A DNA stretch of 64,000 nucleotides. It comes from JACCXG01 sp963834305 (GTDB lineage: Bacteria > Acidobacteriota > Vicinamibacteria > Vicinamibacterales > 2-12-FULL-66-21). The number at the start of each line of letters is the position of its first letter. The first letter of the stretch is position 1. Position numbers and translations under genes: made by a program. The notes beneath the pieces were generated by a model that saw nothing but the letters and a program-made list of their open reading frames with translations, ran no database searches and was not told the origin of the DNA. Positions 28,526-40,655 of this stretch are shown here, piece after piece. The stretch spans positions 744,001 through 808,000 of the forward strand of contig CAWIAX010000002.1 of assembly GCA_963834305.1 (NCBI GenBank), written 5' to 3'.

Positions 28526-30834
28526 CCGGAACCGCCTTCCGCCGGTTGACCAGGATGCGGCCCACGGAGCTGCGCTTCCGGCTCGCGTGCGAGCTGCGGA
28601 AGACGGCCGGGCGGGCGCGTACGGCCCTCTCGACGCCGGGCTGGGACCGGGGCGGCCTGGCGCAGGTGCTGTCGGCGTCGCCGCAGTCGGCGTCGTGGCA
28701 CACCGCGGTCGCCACGCTGCGCCAGGGGGATTACCGCGCCGCACACGCCGCCCTGGCTGACCATTTCGCCACCCGGACGTCCGCGTTTCCGCTCAACGCG
28801 CGGCACCTGCCCGCGGTCGCGCAGGCCATCCGCAGCGCCTGTCCCGACGCCGCCGCCGACGCCGCCCGCCGCGCCGGCCGCCTGCTCGCGGGGCGATACG
28901 ATCTGCTCGGCTACACCGGCCTTGCCCTCGGCCCGATCCCCGACTGGCATCGCGACGTGGTGCACGAGCGCCAGTCGCCGCGGCTGTATTGGGCCGCCGT
29001 ACCGTTCCTCGACCCGGCGGCCGGCGATCACAAGGTGATCTGGGAGCTCAATCGCCACCAGCACTGGCTGGCGCTCGGGCGGGCGCACGCGCTGGCTGAC
29101 GACCGCCGGTGCTACGACGCGTTCACGACGCAACTGGCCAGCTGGCTCGACGCCAATCCTCCCCTCCTCGGCACCAACTGGGCGAGCATGCTGGAGGTGG
29201 CCTTCCGGTCCCTGTCGTGGCTGTGGGCGCTCGAGCTGTTCACGGGCGCGGCCGCGGCCGCGGATGGCGCGCCGTGGCTGGTCGATCTGCTGCTGGCGCT
29301 CGACCGCCAGCTGACCCACGTCGAGCACAACCTCTCCCACTACTTCAGTCCGAACACGCACCTCACGGGTGAGGCGCTGGCTCTCTACGTGGCCGGCCTT
29401 GCCCTGCCGGAACTGCGCGCCAGTGCGCGCCGCACCGCGATCGGCCGCGACGTGCTGCTCGCCGAAATCGATCGTCAGCTAGGTGCCGATGGTGGCCACG
29501 CCGAGCTGTCGGGCCACTATCACCGCTACTCCACCGACTTCTACCTGCTGGCCGCCAATGTCGCGCGGCGCGCCGGCGACCCGGCGGCGCCCGCCTTCGC
29601 GGACGCGGCCCGGCGGCAGGCGCGCTTCCTGCGCACCATCAGCGACGACCGCGGCCGCCGGCCGGCTTTCGGCGACGACGACGGTGGTCAGCTGTTTCCG
29701 ATGTGCGGCCGCCCGCCGGACGACTGCCGGGACACTCTCGCCATCGCCGCCAGCCTGCTCGGCGAGCCCGGACTGCGGATTGGCAGCGTGCCCGAAGAGG
29801 CCTACTGGATGTGCGGCGGCGATGCGGCAGGCGACCCCGCGGCGGCGGAACCGGCTGCGTGGCCATCGGCGGCGCTGCGGTCGAGCGGCTACTTCGTGTC
29901 GCGCAGCCCCCGCGGCGACCATCTCATCTTCGACGCCGGGCGGCACGGCTATCTGAACGGCGGGCACGCCCACGCCGACGCCCTGTCCCTCACGCTGCAG
30001 GTCGCGGGTCTGCCGCTGCTGATCGATCCGGGGACGGCGACCTACACGATGGACCCTGCCCTCCGGGACCGGTTCCGGAGCTCGGCGATGCACAACACGG
30101 TCGCGCTCGACGGGCGGCCGCAGTCGGAGCCGCGTGGCGCCTTCCACTGGCGTACGCGGGCGCACGCGCAGGCGCCGATCTGGCAATCGTCGGACGGGTG
30201 GGATTACGTCGAAGGCACCCACGACGGCTACGCGCCCCATCGTCACACGCGCGGGATCCTGGCGATCCACGGAGTCGGCTGGTGGATTGTCGATCACGTG
30301 CTCGGCACGGGCGCGGCCGGCATCGCGCCGTACTGGCACATCCACCCGTCGTGGGGGTGCAGCCTGGCGGCGGACGGACGGGTCTGCCGGCTGGAGGGCC
30401 CCGCCGCCGTACTGGCGCTGGCCAGCAGCGCACCACTCGAGCTGCTGGCTCCGGGCAGCCATCCGCTGGCGTTCCATTCGCCCGCGTACGGTATGGTCGA
30501 ACCGGCGCCTGTGGCACGCGGGTTGATAACAGCTCCCCTGCCGGCCACCGTCGCGGCCTTTGTCCCGGCCTCGCCGGACATGACGCCGGGGCTCGCGATC
30601 GAGCAGCTTCCGGTCGAAGAAGCGCCAGGCCCGGCCTGGCATGCCGCGGCGTTTGCGGTGCGGTGGACGGACGGGGTCGTGACGCTGATCGCGGCAGTCG
30701 AACGCTCCGGCATCGCCGGGGGCAGCGCGTCCGCCCCGGGAGGCCGGTGGGGCGCCGCCGGCCTGCGGACCGACAGGCGGCTGGCCGCGCGCATCGAGCG
30801 GACCGACGGGTCGAGCCGGTGCGTGGTCGTATAG
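28522..30834 (+). CDS. heparinase II/III family protein (putative polysaccharide lyase)
   Basis: Intact, 770 residues. The N-terminal half is an alpha/alpha toroid (WELNRHQHWLALGRAHALA, LGTNWASMLEVAFRSLSWLW, NLSHYFSPNTHLTGEALAL, HAELSGHYHRYSTDFYLL). The C-terminal half is the Hepar_II_III beta-sandwich (FDAGRHGYLNGGHAHADALS, LLIDPGTATYTMDPALRDRFR, SSAMHNTVALDGRPQSEPRG). The conserved Asn, Tyr and His of the family are present. In EPS loci such proteins are thought to trim or degrade uronate-containing polymer. I see no signal peptide, so the site of action is unclear. Overlaps the preceding gene by four bases. Confidence 0.85.
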   Translation: MTGTAFRRLTRMRPTELRFRLACELRKTAGRARTALSTPGWDRGGLAQVLSASPQSASWHTAVATLRQGDYRAAHAALADHFATRTSAFPLNARHLPAVAQAIRSACPDAAADAARRAGRLLAGRYDLLGYTGLALGPIPDWHRDVVHERQSPRLYWAAVPFLDPAAGDHKVIWELNRHQHWLALGRAHALADDRRCYDAFTTQLASWLDANPPLLGTNWASMLEVAFRSLSWLWALELFTGAAAAADGAPWLVDLLLALDRQLTHVEHNLSHYFSPNTHLTGEALALYVAGLALPELRASARRTAIGRDVLLAEIDRQLGADGGHAELSGHYHRYSTDFYLLAANVARRAGDPAAPAFADAARRQARFLRTISDDRGRRPAFGDDDGGQLFPMCGRPPDDCRDTLAIAASLLGEPGLRIGSVPEEAYWMCGGDAAGDPAAAEPAAWPSAALRSSGYFVSRSPRGDHLIFDAGRHGYLNGGHAHADALSLTLQVAGLPLLIDPGTATYTMDPALRDRFRSSAMHNTVALDGRPQSEPRGAFHWRTRAHAQAPIWQSSDGWDYVEGTHDGYAPHRHTRGILAIHGVGWWIVDHVLGTGAAGIAPYWHIHPSWGCSLAADGRVCRLEGPAAVLALASSAPLELLAPGSHPLAFHSPAYGMVEPAPVARGLITAPLPATVAAFVPASPDMTPGLAIEQLPVEEAPGPAWHAAAFAVRWTDGVVTLIAAVERSGIAGGSASAPGGRWGAAGLRTDRRLAARIERTDGSSRCVVV

Positions 30835-30847
30835 GGGTTCAACAGTT

Positions 30848-32743
30848 ATGTGCGGCATTGCCGGGTTCGCCGAATCGTCTACCTTCGACCGCCATACGTC
30901 CGACGCGGACGCGGCGCTCGTGCAGTCGATGTGTCACGTCATCCGGCACCGCGGGCCGGACGACGAGGGCGTGCACACCGAAGCGGGCGTCGGCCTCGGG
31001 ATGCGGCGGCTGAGCATCATCGACCTGTCCACCGGACACCAGCCCATCCGCAACGAAGACGGGACCGTGTGGGTGGTCTTCAACGGCGAGATCTACAACT
31101 ACCAGGAGCTGCGGCGGGAGCTCGAGGCGGCCGGGCACCGCTTCTACACATCGAGCGACACGGAAACCATCGTCCACGCCTACGAGGAATGGGGCGAGGG
31201 GGCGTTCGCGCGGCTGCGCGGCATGTTCGGCATCGCCTTGTGGGATCGGCCGAAACGGACGCTGCTGCTCGCGCGCGACCGGGCCGGCATCAAGCCGCTG
31301 CACTACGCCGAGCACGCCGGCCGGCTGTACTTCGCCTCGGAGGTGAAGTCGCTCATCGCCGCCGGGGCGGTGACCCGCGAGCTCGATCTCACCGCGCTCG
31401 ACCACTATCTGTCGTTTCTCTATGCGCCGCGCGACCGGGCCATCTTCAAAGGGGTGCACAAGCTCCCGCCCGGCCACTTCCTGAAGTGGAGCGACGGCCG
31501 GATCGGGATCAGTCAGTACTGGCAGATCGGCAGCGCCGAGCCGTTCTCCGGGTCGGCCACCGAGGCCGCCGCGGCGCTGTACGGCGTGCTCGAGGAGGCG
31601 GTGCGGTCGCACATGATCGCCGACGTGCCGCTCGGCGCCTTCCTTTCGGGCGGGGTGGACTCGAGCGTGGTCGTCGGCCTGATGGCGCGCGCCTCGAGCC
31701 GTCCGGTCAAGACCTTCTCGATCGGCTTCGACGATCCGCAGTTCGACGAGCTCGAACACGCGCGCACCGTGGCCCAGCTGTTCGGCACCGAGCACCACGA
31801 GTTCGTGGTCCGGCCCGACGGGCTCTCGATTCTCGACCGGCTGATCGCCCACTTCGACGAGCCGTTCGCCGATTCCTCCGCGATTCCCACCTGGTACGTC
31901 TCCGAGATCGCCCGGCGGCACGTCACGGTGGTGCTCTCGGGCGATGGCGGCGACGAGTTGTTCGGCGGCTACGACCGCTATCTGCCCCATCCCCGGGTGG
32001 CCCAGTTCGACCGGCTGCCGGTGCCCGGCAAGCGGCGGGTCGCCCGCATGCTCTGGCCGCTGATGCCCCACGGCGCGCGCGGCAAGAACTTCCTGCGCCA
32101 CGTGTCGCGCAGCGACGACGGGCGGTATCTGGACTCGATTGCGTTCTTCCAGCCCGACGAGAAGGCGGCGCTCTACAGCGCCGGCGTCCGGCAGGCGCTC
32201 GCCGGCGCAAGCGCGGAGGCCACGCTCGGCGCGCACTTCGCGCGGTTCGCGGCGCTGCCCGCGCACAGCCGGATGATGCGGTTCGATTTCGAGACCTACC
32301 TCCCGGAAGATGTCCTGACCAAGGTCGATCGCATGAGCATGGCGCACTCGATCGAATCGCGCGTGCCGCTGCTCGACAACGAGGTCATCGACTTCGCGGC
32401 CACGATTCCGGCGGCGCTGAAGATCGCCGGCGGGCGGCGGAAGCACATCCTGAAGGAGGCGGCGCGGGAACTGCTGCCGTCCGGGATCCTGGACCGCCGC
32501 AAGCAGGGGTTCGGCGTCCCGCTGGGCACGTGGTTCCGGGGCGGCCTGACCGACGTCTTCGCCGATGTGCTGCGGGCCCCGGTCACCCGCCAGCGCGGCT
32601 ATTTCGAGCCGGCCTTCGTGGACCGCCTGGTAGCCGAGCACCTGTCCGCGAAGCGGGATCATACGCTCCGGCTCTGGCAGCTGCTGGTCTTCGAGCTCTG
32701 GCACCGCCAGTACATCGACGCCGCCGTCTCCGCCGCCGCCTGA
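30848..32743 (+). CDS. asparagine-synthase-like amidotransferase, copy 1 (exosortase-system type)
   Basis: Intact, 631 residues. The Cys2 nucleophile in MCGIAGFAES and GNEIYN-type residues (VVFNGEIYNYQELRREL) give a glutaminase domain (1-210). The synthase domain has the PP-loop LGAFLSGGVDSSVVVGLMAR, FDEPFADSSAIPTWYVS, LSGDGGDELFGGYDRY and DVLTKVDRMSMAHSIESRVP. The family transfers ammonia from Gln to a carboxylate through an adenylate; in EpsH/exosortase loci it is thought to amidate uronic acids of the polymer. One uronate-forming dehydrogenase lies upstream and another downstream in this locus, which supports that role. Free asparagine synthesis is an alternative. Confidence 0.85.
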   Translation: MCGIAGFAESSTFDRHTSDADAALVQSMCHVIRHRGPDDEGVHTEAGVGLGMRRLSIIDLSTGHQPIRNEDGTVWVVFNGEIYNYQELRRELEAAGHRFYTSSDTETIVHAYEEWGEGAFARLRGMFGIALWDRPKRTLLLARDRAGIKPLHYAEHAGRLYFASEVKSLIAAGAVTRELDLTALDHYLSFLYAPRDRAIFKGVHKLPPGHFLKWSDGRIGISQYWQIGSAEPFSGSATEAAAALYGVLEEAVRSHMIADVPLGAFLSGGVDSSVVVGLMARASSRPVKTFSIGFDDPQFDELEHARTVAQLFGTEHHEFVVRPDGLSILDRLIAHFDEPFADSSAIPTWYVSEIARRHVTVVLSGDGGDELFGGYDRYLPHPRVAQFDRLPVPGKRRVARMLWPLMPHGARGKNFLRHVSRSDDGRYLDSIAFFQPDEKAALYSAGVRQALAGASAEATLGAHFARFAALPAHSRMMRFDFETYLPEDVLTKVDRMSMAHSIESRVPLLDNEVIDFAATIPAALKIAGGRRKHILKEAARELLPSGILDRRKQGFGVPLGTWFRGGLTDVFADVLRAPVTRQRGYFEPAFVDRLVAEHLSAKRDHTLRLWQLLVFELWHRQYIDAAVSAAA

Positions 32744-32884
32744 CGCAGAGCGGCTCCGGGCCCACGCCGGGTGCCCCGCAGGGCCGGATCCAGCGGCTTA
32801 CCCATCAATGGCCGAGCTTTTCCCACCCCTGTCGTGATCGGTAACGCCGGCATCAAAATGCCTCACGTATTTCGCACCTCCGGG

Positions 32885-32900
32885 TGGCACCCCCCTTGCT
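32885..32900 (+). promoter_or_regulatory. sigma-54 (-24/-12) promoter candidate inside the second block
   Basis: TGGCACCCCCCTTGCT matches TGGCAC and TTGCT exactly with correct GG-N10-GC spacing. It lies in the 160-base gap after the first amidotransferase. The transcript start would fall near 32911, so the ATG at 32904 would not be included; GTG 32913, in frame, would give an almost leaderless message. Confidence 0.5.
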
Positions 32901-32903
32901 GAG

Positions 32904-34058
32904 ATGGGGAATGTGAATCCATTGCCACAAATTCCGGTGGCCGTCTTCCTGACCCGCTTCGAGCCGGGGGGCACCGAGCGGCAGATGATCGAGCTCATCC
33001 GGAGACTGGACCCGGCCCGGTTCACGGTCCACGTGGCCTGTTTTCACCGTGAGGGGGCCTGGCTGCCCCGCGTCCTGGACCGAGCCGCCTCCGTCGTGGA
33101 ATTTCCGATTCATGGGTTCGCGCGGCCAGCCACGCTGGCGCAGCTCCTGGCCTTTGCCCGCTGGTGCCGGCGCGAACAGATTGCCGTGGTACAGACATGC
33201 GACCTCTACGCGAACATCCTCGGCTTGCCTGGAGCCGCACTGGCGGGCGTGCCGGTGCGCATCGGCAGCCGGCGCGAGCTGAACCCGGACAAGACGGCTG
33301 GACAGATCCGGCTGCAGCGGCTCGCCTACCGCTCGGCGACGACAGTCGTCGCGAATTCTTCAGCGGCGCGGGCGATGCTCGAGCGCGAGGGCGTGCGGAC
33401 CGGATCGATTGCGGTCATCCCGAACGGCGTGGACGTCGAGGCGCATCCTGACCGCCCGCGGGACGGCGCTGACGGCGCGCCGGTCCTCATCACGGTCGCC
33501 AACCTGCGCCCGGAGAAGAGTCACGAGACGCTGATCGAAGCCGTCGCGCTGCTCGCTCCGGAGTTCCCGGACCTGCAGCTGCAGATTGTCGGCGACGGGC
33601 CGCGCCGCGCCGCGCTCGAAACGCTCGTCCGGACCCGTCACCTCGAGGCCCGCGTGTCATTCCTGGGGCATCGCGAAGACGTGCCCGCCCTGCTGCAGGG
33701 CGCCGACATCTTCGTCCTGCCCTCGCGGTCCGAGGCCTTCCCCAACGGGGTCATCGAGGCGATGGCCGCGGGGCTGCCGGTCGTTGCCAGCGCCGTCGGC
33801 GGCCTGCTCGACCTGATCGCGCACGGGCACACCGGCCTGCTGGTCGATCCGGGCAGCCCCGACCTGCTGGCGGATGCGCTCAGGCGGCTGCTGCGTGACC
33901 GGTCGCTGGCCGTGCGGCTGGGCCGGGCCGCCCGCGAACACGTCACGAACAGCTACTCGTTCGAGCGCATGGTCGCGGCGTTCGAGGACCTCTACCTGAC
34001 GGGCCTGCCGGCCCGGGCGCTGCCGCAGACCGGCCGGGCGCAGACCGCGGAAATCTGA
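32904..34058 (+). CDS. family 4 glycosyltransferase
   Basis: Intact, 384 residues: VAVFLTRFEPGGTERQMIELIR at the acceptor side, ANSSAARAMLEREGVRTGSI, IPNGVDVE, LITVANLRPEKSHETLIEAV, LQIVGDGPRRAALE, VSFLGHREDVPALLQGADIF and the EX7E motif SEAFPNGVIEAMAAGLPVVA. The GGTE loop and EX7E mark a retaining GT-B enzyme. ATG 32904 sits in the sigma-54 candidate's start region; GTG 32913 is a possible alternative. It lies between amidotransferase copies 1 and 2, four bases before copy 2. Confidence 0.88.
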   Translation: MGNVNPLPQIPVAVFLTRFEPGGTERQMIELIRRLDPARFTVHVACFHREGAWLPRVLDRAASVVEFPIHGFARPATLAQLLAFARWCRREQIAVVQTCDLYANILGLPGAALAGVPVRIGSRRELNPDKTAGQIRLQRLAYRSATTVVANSSAARAMLEREGVRTGSIAVIPNGVDVEAHPDRPRDGADGAPVLITVANLRPEKSHETLIEAVALLAPEFPDLQLQIVGDGPRRAALETLVRTRHLEARVSFLGHREDVPALLQGADIFVLPSRSEAFPNGVIEAMAAGLPVVASAVGGLLDLIAHGHTGLLVDPGSPDLLADALRRLLRDRSLAVRLGRAAREHVTNSYSFERMVAAFEDLYLTGLPARALPQTGRAQTAEI

Positions 34059-34062
34059 AGCC

Positions 34063-36023
34063 ATGTGCGGGATTGCAGGACGATTCAACTTCAACCCGTC
34101 GCACGCCGTGGACCGCGAGCGGCTGGTCGCGATGACCGACGCGGTGACCCACCGCGGCCCGGACGCCGCCGGCTATTACCTCAACGGCGCCATCGGCCTC
34201 GGCCATCGGCGCCTGAGCATCATCGATCTGTCCACCGGCGATCAGCCGCTCGGGCAACGAGGACGGCACCGTCCAGGTCGTGTTCAACGGCGAGATCTAC
34301 AACTTCGCCGAGGTGCGGCGCGAGCTGATCGCGCACGGCCATCGCTTCCGGACCAGCTCCGACACCGAAGTGATCGTCCACGGCTACGAGCAGTGGGGCG
34401 AGCGGCTGCGTCGATCGCTTCCGCGGCATGTTCGCGTTCGCCGCTGTGGGACGGCAACGCCCGGCGGCTGCTGCTGGCGCGCGACCGGCTCGGCGTGAAG
34501 CCGCTCTACTACGCCGAGGTCGCCGGCGGCATCGTCTTCGGCTCGGAAATCAAGTCGCTGCTCGAGGCACCCCGACGTCCCGCGCGAGTGGCGCGCCGAG
34601 ACGCTCGACGCCTACCTCACGCTGCTCTACGTGCCGGCGCCCGACACGATCTACCAGGGCATCCACAAGCTGCCGCCGGCCCACCTGCTGGTGGCCGAAC
34701 GGGGACGCGTCCGGATCTCGCGCTACTGGGATCTCGAGTTCACCGGCGACGGCGACGCCCGCCGCGAGGACGACTACCTGGCCGAGCTCGACGATCTGCT
34801 GCGCGAGGCGGTCCGGCTCCGCCTGGTGAGCGACGTGCCGCTCGGCGCGTTCCTCTCCGGCGGCATCGATTCGTCGGCCGTCGTGGCCTACATGGTCGAG
34901 ACCAGCGCCGCGCCGCCGATCACCATCTCGGTCGGGTTCGAACAGCAGGCGTTCGACGAGGTCCGGCATGCCGAGACCGTCGCCCGGCATCTCGGCTGCG
35001 ACTTCCACGCGCTGACCGCCAGCCCGATGGTCGAGGATCTGCTGCCGAAGCTCGCCTGGCACTTCGACGAGCCGTTCGCGGATTCCTCGGCGGTGCCGAC
35101 CTACTACGTCTCGAAGGCGGCGCGCGAGCTCGTGACCGTCGCGCTCTCCGGCGACGGCGGCGACGAGCTGTGGGCCGGCTACGCCCGGCACCCGGTCGAG
35201 CACTGGGAGCAGCGGGCCCGGACCGCGCTCGGCCCGGCGGCGCCGGCCGCCGCGATGCTGGGCCGCGCCCTGCCGCTCTCGGTGAAAGGGGCGCGGTCGC
35301 TGCGCCACCTCGCATTTGCCCCCGATCAGGCCTACGCCCTCAAGCACGCCTACGGCATGTTCGAGACCGACGTCAAGGCACGCCTCTACTCGGACGACTT
35401 CCGGCGGTCGATCAACGGCTACGACCCGTTCGCCCGCTTCCGCGACCGCTACCGCGCCTGCACGTCGGACGACCCGCTCGACCGCGCGATGTACGTGGAC
35501 GCCAACACCTACATGATCGACGACGTGCTGACGAAGGTGGACCGCATGAGCATGGCGGTGTCGCTCGAGGCGCGCGAGCCGCTGCTGGATCACAAGCTGC
35601 TCGAGTTCGCCGCGCGCGTGCCGTCTTCGCTCAAGCTGAAGAACGGACGCGGCAAGTACCTGCTCCGGCGGGCGCTCGAGCGTCGTGTCCCCCGCGCCAT
35701 CACCGAACGCGGCAAGAGCGGCTTTGCCGCTCCCATCGGCGAATGGCTGCGCGGCCCGCTGGCCGCCGATGACCACCGAGCTGCTGCTGGACGGCCGGCT
35801 GCGCGAGCGCGGCATCTTCAACCACGCCGAAGTCACGCGGCTCTGGGACGAGCATCGCCAGGGCCGCCGCGACCATCGCCACCGCCTCTGGCAGCTCGTC
35901 ATGCTCGAGCTGTGGTTCAGGCAGTTCATCGACGCAAGCGCCAGCCGGCCGGCCGGCCTCGTCCCGGACGCCGGCGTGCGCGCGGCGGGTCCGGCGCCGG
36001 ACGCCGTGGCCGCCGCGGTCTGA
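34063..36023 (+). CDS. asparagine-synthase-like amidotransferase, copy 2 (five frameshifts)
   Basis: MCGIAGRFNFNP (Cys2 nucleophile), VVFNGEIYNFAEVRREL, LGAFLSGGIDSSAVVAYMV, FDEPFADSSAVPTYYVS, LSGDGGDELWAGYARH and DVLTKVDRMSMAVSLEAREP show a complete glutaminase plus synthase pair of about 650 residues. Extra G at 34252 (CTC-G-GGC), 34410 (CTGC-G-TC), 34443 (GCC-G-CTG), 34566 (GAG-G-CAC) and 35768 (GCC-G-ATG) break it into six pieces. All pieces align to one uninterrupted protein and no motif is lost, which argues for sequence error rather than decay. Fifteen bases separate it from copy 3. Confidence 0.8.
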
Positions 36024-36038
36024 AAGGGTTTCACCGGA

Positions 36039-38000
<1,962 letters not shown>

Positions 38001-38037
38001 CCGGGCGCCCGGCTGACCCACTTCGGAGAGTGAAGAC

Positions 38038-39316
38038 GTGAAGATTCTCTGGCTCAACGCGGGATTGCTGCTGCCGCTCGACAAGGGCGGCAAGCTGCGC
38101 ACCTGGCACCTGATGCGCCACCTCGCGGCGCGGCACGACATCACCTACGTGTCGTTCGCCGACGCCGTCGCAGACCGAGGAGCACCGGCTCGGCATGCGT
38201 GAGGTGTGCACGCCGCCTCGAGACCATTCCCCGGTCGGATCCGGGCAAGGGCACGCCGGGCTTCTACCTCGACGCCGCACGCCACCTGGTGAACCCGCAG
38301 CCGTACGCCGTCGGCAAGTACCGCTCCGCGGCCTACAGCGCGCGGGTGAAGACGCTGCTGCGACAGCGGCGCCTTCGATGCGGTCGTCTGCGACTTCCTG
38401 GTGCCGATCGTCAACATGCCGGCGCGGGTGCCGTGCCCGTCGATCCTCTTCACCCACAACGTGGAGGCGGAGATCTGGCGGCGCCACGCCGAGACCGCCA
38501 CCAACCCGATCTCGCGGCGGCTGCTCGGCCAGCAGTGGCGCCGGATGCTGCGCTTCGAGCGCGACGGCCTCGCCCGCTTCGACCTGGTGCTCGCGGTTTC
38601 CGAGGCCGACGGCCAGACCTTCGAACGGCTGTATCCGGGTGCGCTCCGCGCGCCCGTGCACGTCGTCCAGACGGGCGTCGACACCCGCTACTTCGCGCCG
38701 GCCGACGCGCCGGCCGTCAGGCGCGCGCACCTGGTGTTCACGGGATCGATGGACTGGCTGCCGAACGAGGACGGCATGCTCTACTTCGTCCGGGAGATCC
38801 TGCCGCGGATCCGCCGCGAGGAGCCGGACGCGACGCTGAGCATCATCGGCCGCGCCCCGACCCCCGCGGTCCGCCGCCTGGCCGAGGAGGCCGGGGTCGA
38901 CGTGACCGGGCGGGTGGACGACGTGCGCCCGCACATCGCCGCCGGCGCCGTCTACGTGGTGCCGCTCCGGGTCGGCGGCGGCACGCGCCTGAAGATCTTC
39001 GAGGCCATGGGCATGGGCAAGGCCGTCGTGTCGACGACGATCGGCGCCGAGGGCCTGCCGGTCAGCCACGGCCGGGACATCATGATTGCCGACGAGCCGG
39101 CGGCGTTCGCGGACGCCGTGGTCCGGCTGATCCGCCAGCCTGCCGAGCGCGGCGCAGCAGGAGTCCGCCGCCCGCCGCCTGGTGGTCGAGCGCTACGACT
39201 GGTCAGCCGTCGCACAGGATTTCGAGGACGCGCTGGCGCGCTGCACGCGCCGGGAGGCGTCGCCCCGGCAGGCCGGGCAGGGCGTCCGGGCAGTGACCGT
39301 TGCAGGGAGTATCTGA
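38038..39316 (+). CDS. exosortase-system family 4 sugar transferase, Stp1 type (four frameshifts)
   Basis: VKILWLNAGLLLPLDKGGKL and RTWHLMRHLAARH are the TIGR03087-like opening. PSILFTHNVEAEIWRRHAET, VLAVSEADGQTFERLY, LVFTGSMDWLPNEDGMLYF, LSIIGRAPTPAVRRLAEEAG and VPLRVGGGTRLKIFEAMGMG complete a GT-B enzyme. Breaks with one extra base occur at 38170 (GTC-G-CAG), about 38215, 38362 (C-G-AC) and 39145 (GCC-G-AGC). GTG 38038 is the first usable start, 38 bases after copy 3 of the amidotransferase. The gene ends one base before the next ATG. Confidence 0.8.
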
Positions 39317-39317
39317 C

Positions 39318-40636
39318 ATGAACGTTTCAGTGTTTGGCCTGGGGTACGTCGGGAGCGTGTCGGCGGCGTCGTTCGCCGCGGACGGCCACACCGTGGTCGG
39401 CGTCGATGTGAACCCCGACAAGGTCGCCAGCCTCAACGAGGGCCGCAGCCCGATCGTCGAAAAGGGGCTCGACGAGCTGATCCGGGACAACGCCGCGAAC
39501 GGGCGCCTGCGCGCGACGACGAGCACGAAAGAGGCGGTCCACGCGACCGAGCTGTCGCTCGTCTGCGTCGGCACGCCGAGCCGGCGGAACGGCAGCCTCG
39601 ACCTGACGTATCTCGAGCGGGTCTGCGAGCAGATCGGCGAGGCGCTGACAGGACAAGGACGCCTATCACGTGGTGGTCGTGCGCAGCACGGTCCTCCCGG
39701 GGACCACGCACGGGACGCGTCATCCCGGCACTGGAACGGGCGTCCGGCAAGAAGTACGGCACCGGGTTCGGCGTGACGGTCAATCCCGAGTTCCTGCGCG
39801 AGGGGACCGCCATCCACGACTTCCGCCAGCCGCCGCTGACCCTGATCGGCCACAACTACGCGTCGGATGCGCAGCCGACCGAGGCGCTCTACACCAAGGT
39901 GGACGCGCCGGTCATCGCCACCAGCATCCGCACGGCGGAGATGATCAAGTACGCCAGCAACACCTGGCATGCCCTGAAGGTCTGCTTCGCCAACGAAGTC
40001 GGCAACCTCTGCAAGCGGCTCGACATCGACAGCCACGAGGTGATGGACATCTTCTGCCGCGACGAGAAGCTGAACCTGTCCTCGTACTACATGAAGCCCG
40101 GGTTCGCGTTCGGCGGCTCCTGCCTGCCGAAGGACGTCCGCGCCATGCAGTACCGCGCCAAGGAGGTGGACCTCGACATGCCGGTGATCCAGGCGATCCT
40201 CGGCAGCAACCAGCTGCAGATCCAGCACGCCATCGACATGGTGGTCGAGACCGGCCGGAAGCGCGTCGGCCTGTTCGGCTTCAGCTTCAAGGCCGGCACC
40301 GACGACCTGCGCGAGAGCCCGATCGTCATCCTCGCCGAGGCGCTCCTCGGCAAGGGCTATGCGCTCAGCATCTACGACAGGAACGTGTCGATCGCGCGGC
40401 TGGTCGGGGCCAACAAGGAATACATCAACAAGCAGATCCCCCACCTGTCGTCGCTGCTGCGCGACTCGATCGACGAGGTGCTCGACGCGTCCGACGTGAT
40501 CGTGGTCGGCAACGGGTCGCCCGAGTTCGTGGAGGCGCTCAAGCGGACGCGGCCGGATCAGACGGTGATCGACCTGTTCCGGGCCAAGGTCGCCCGCGAA
40601 GACATTCCGGCGCAGTACAGCGGCATCTGCTGGTAG
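39318..40636 (+). CDS. algD-like: GDP-mannose 6-dehydrogenase-like (AlgD-type) enzyme (two frameshifts)
   Basis: MNVSVFGLGYVGSVSAASFA gives the NAD-binding fold, SPIVEKGLDELI, LVCVGTPSRRNGSLDLTYLE, VVVRSTVLPGTTHG, NPEFLREGTAIHDF, AEMIKYASNTWHALKVCFAN and the catalytic Cys in FAFGGSCLPKDVRAM. Position by position, including the GANKEYI segment and the terminal GICW, this follows AlgD of pseudomonads, which makes GDP-mannuronate for alginate. Extra G at 39651 (ACA-G-GAC) and 39717 (AC-G-C) break the N-terminal third. A UDP-glucose substrate remains possible but is less likely. AGGGAG precedes ATG 39318. Confidence 0.82.
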
Positions 40637-40638
40637 CG

Positions 40639-40654
40639 GCCGGCGCTGGCCGGC
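40639..40654. terminator. hairpin between converging algD-like and yqiA-like genes
   Basis: GCCGGC (40639-40644) and GCCGGC (40649-40654) pair around GCTG, directly after the TAG at 40636 and before the end of the minus-strand gene at 40656. Short and without T-run. Confidence 0.35.
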
Positions 40655-40655
40655 T

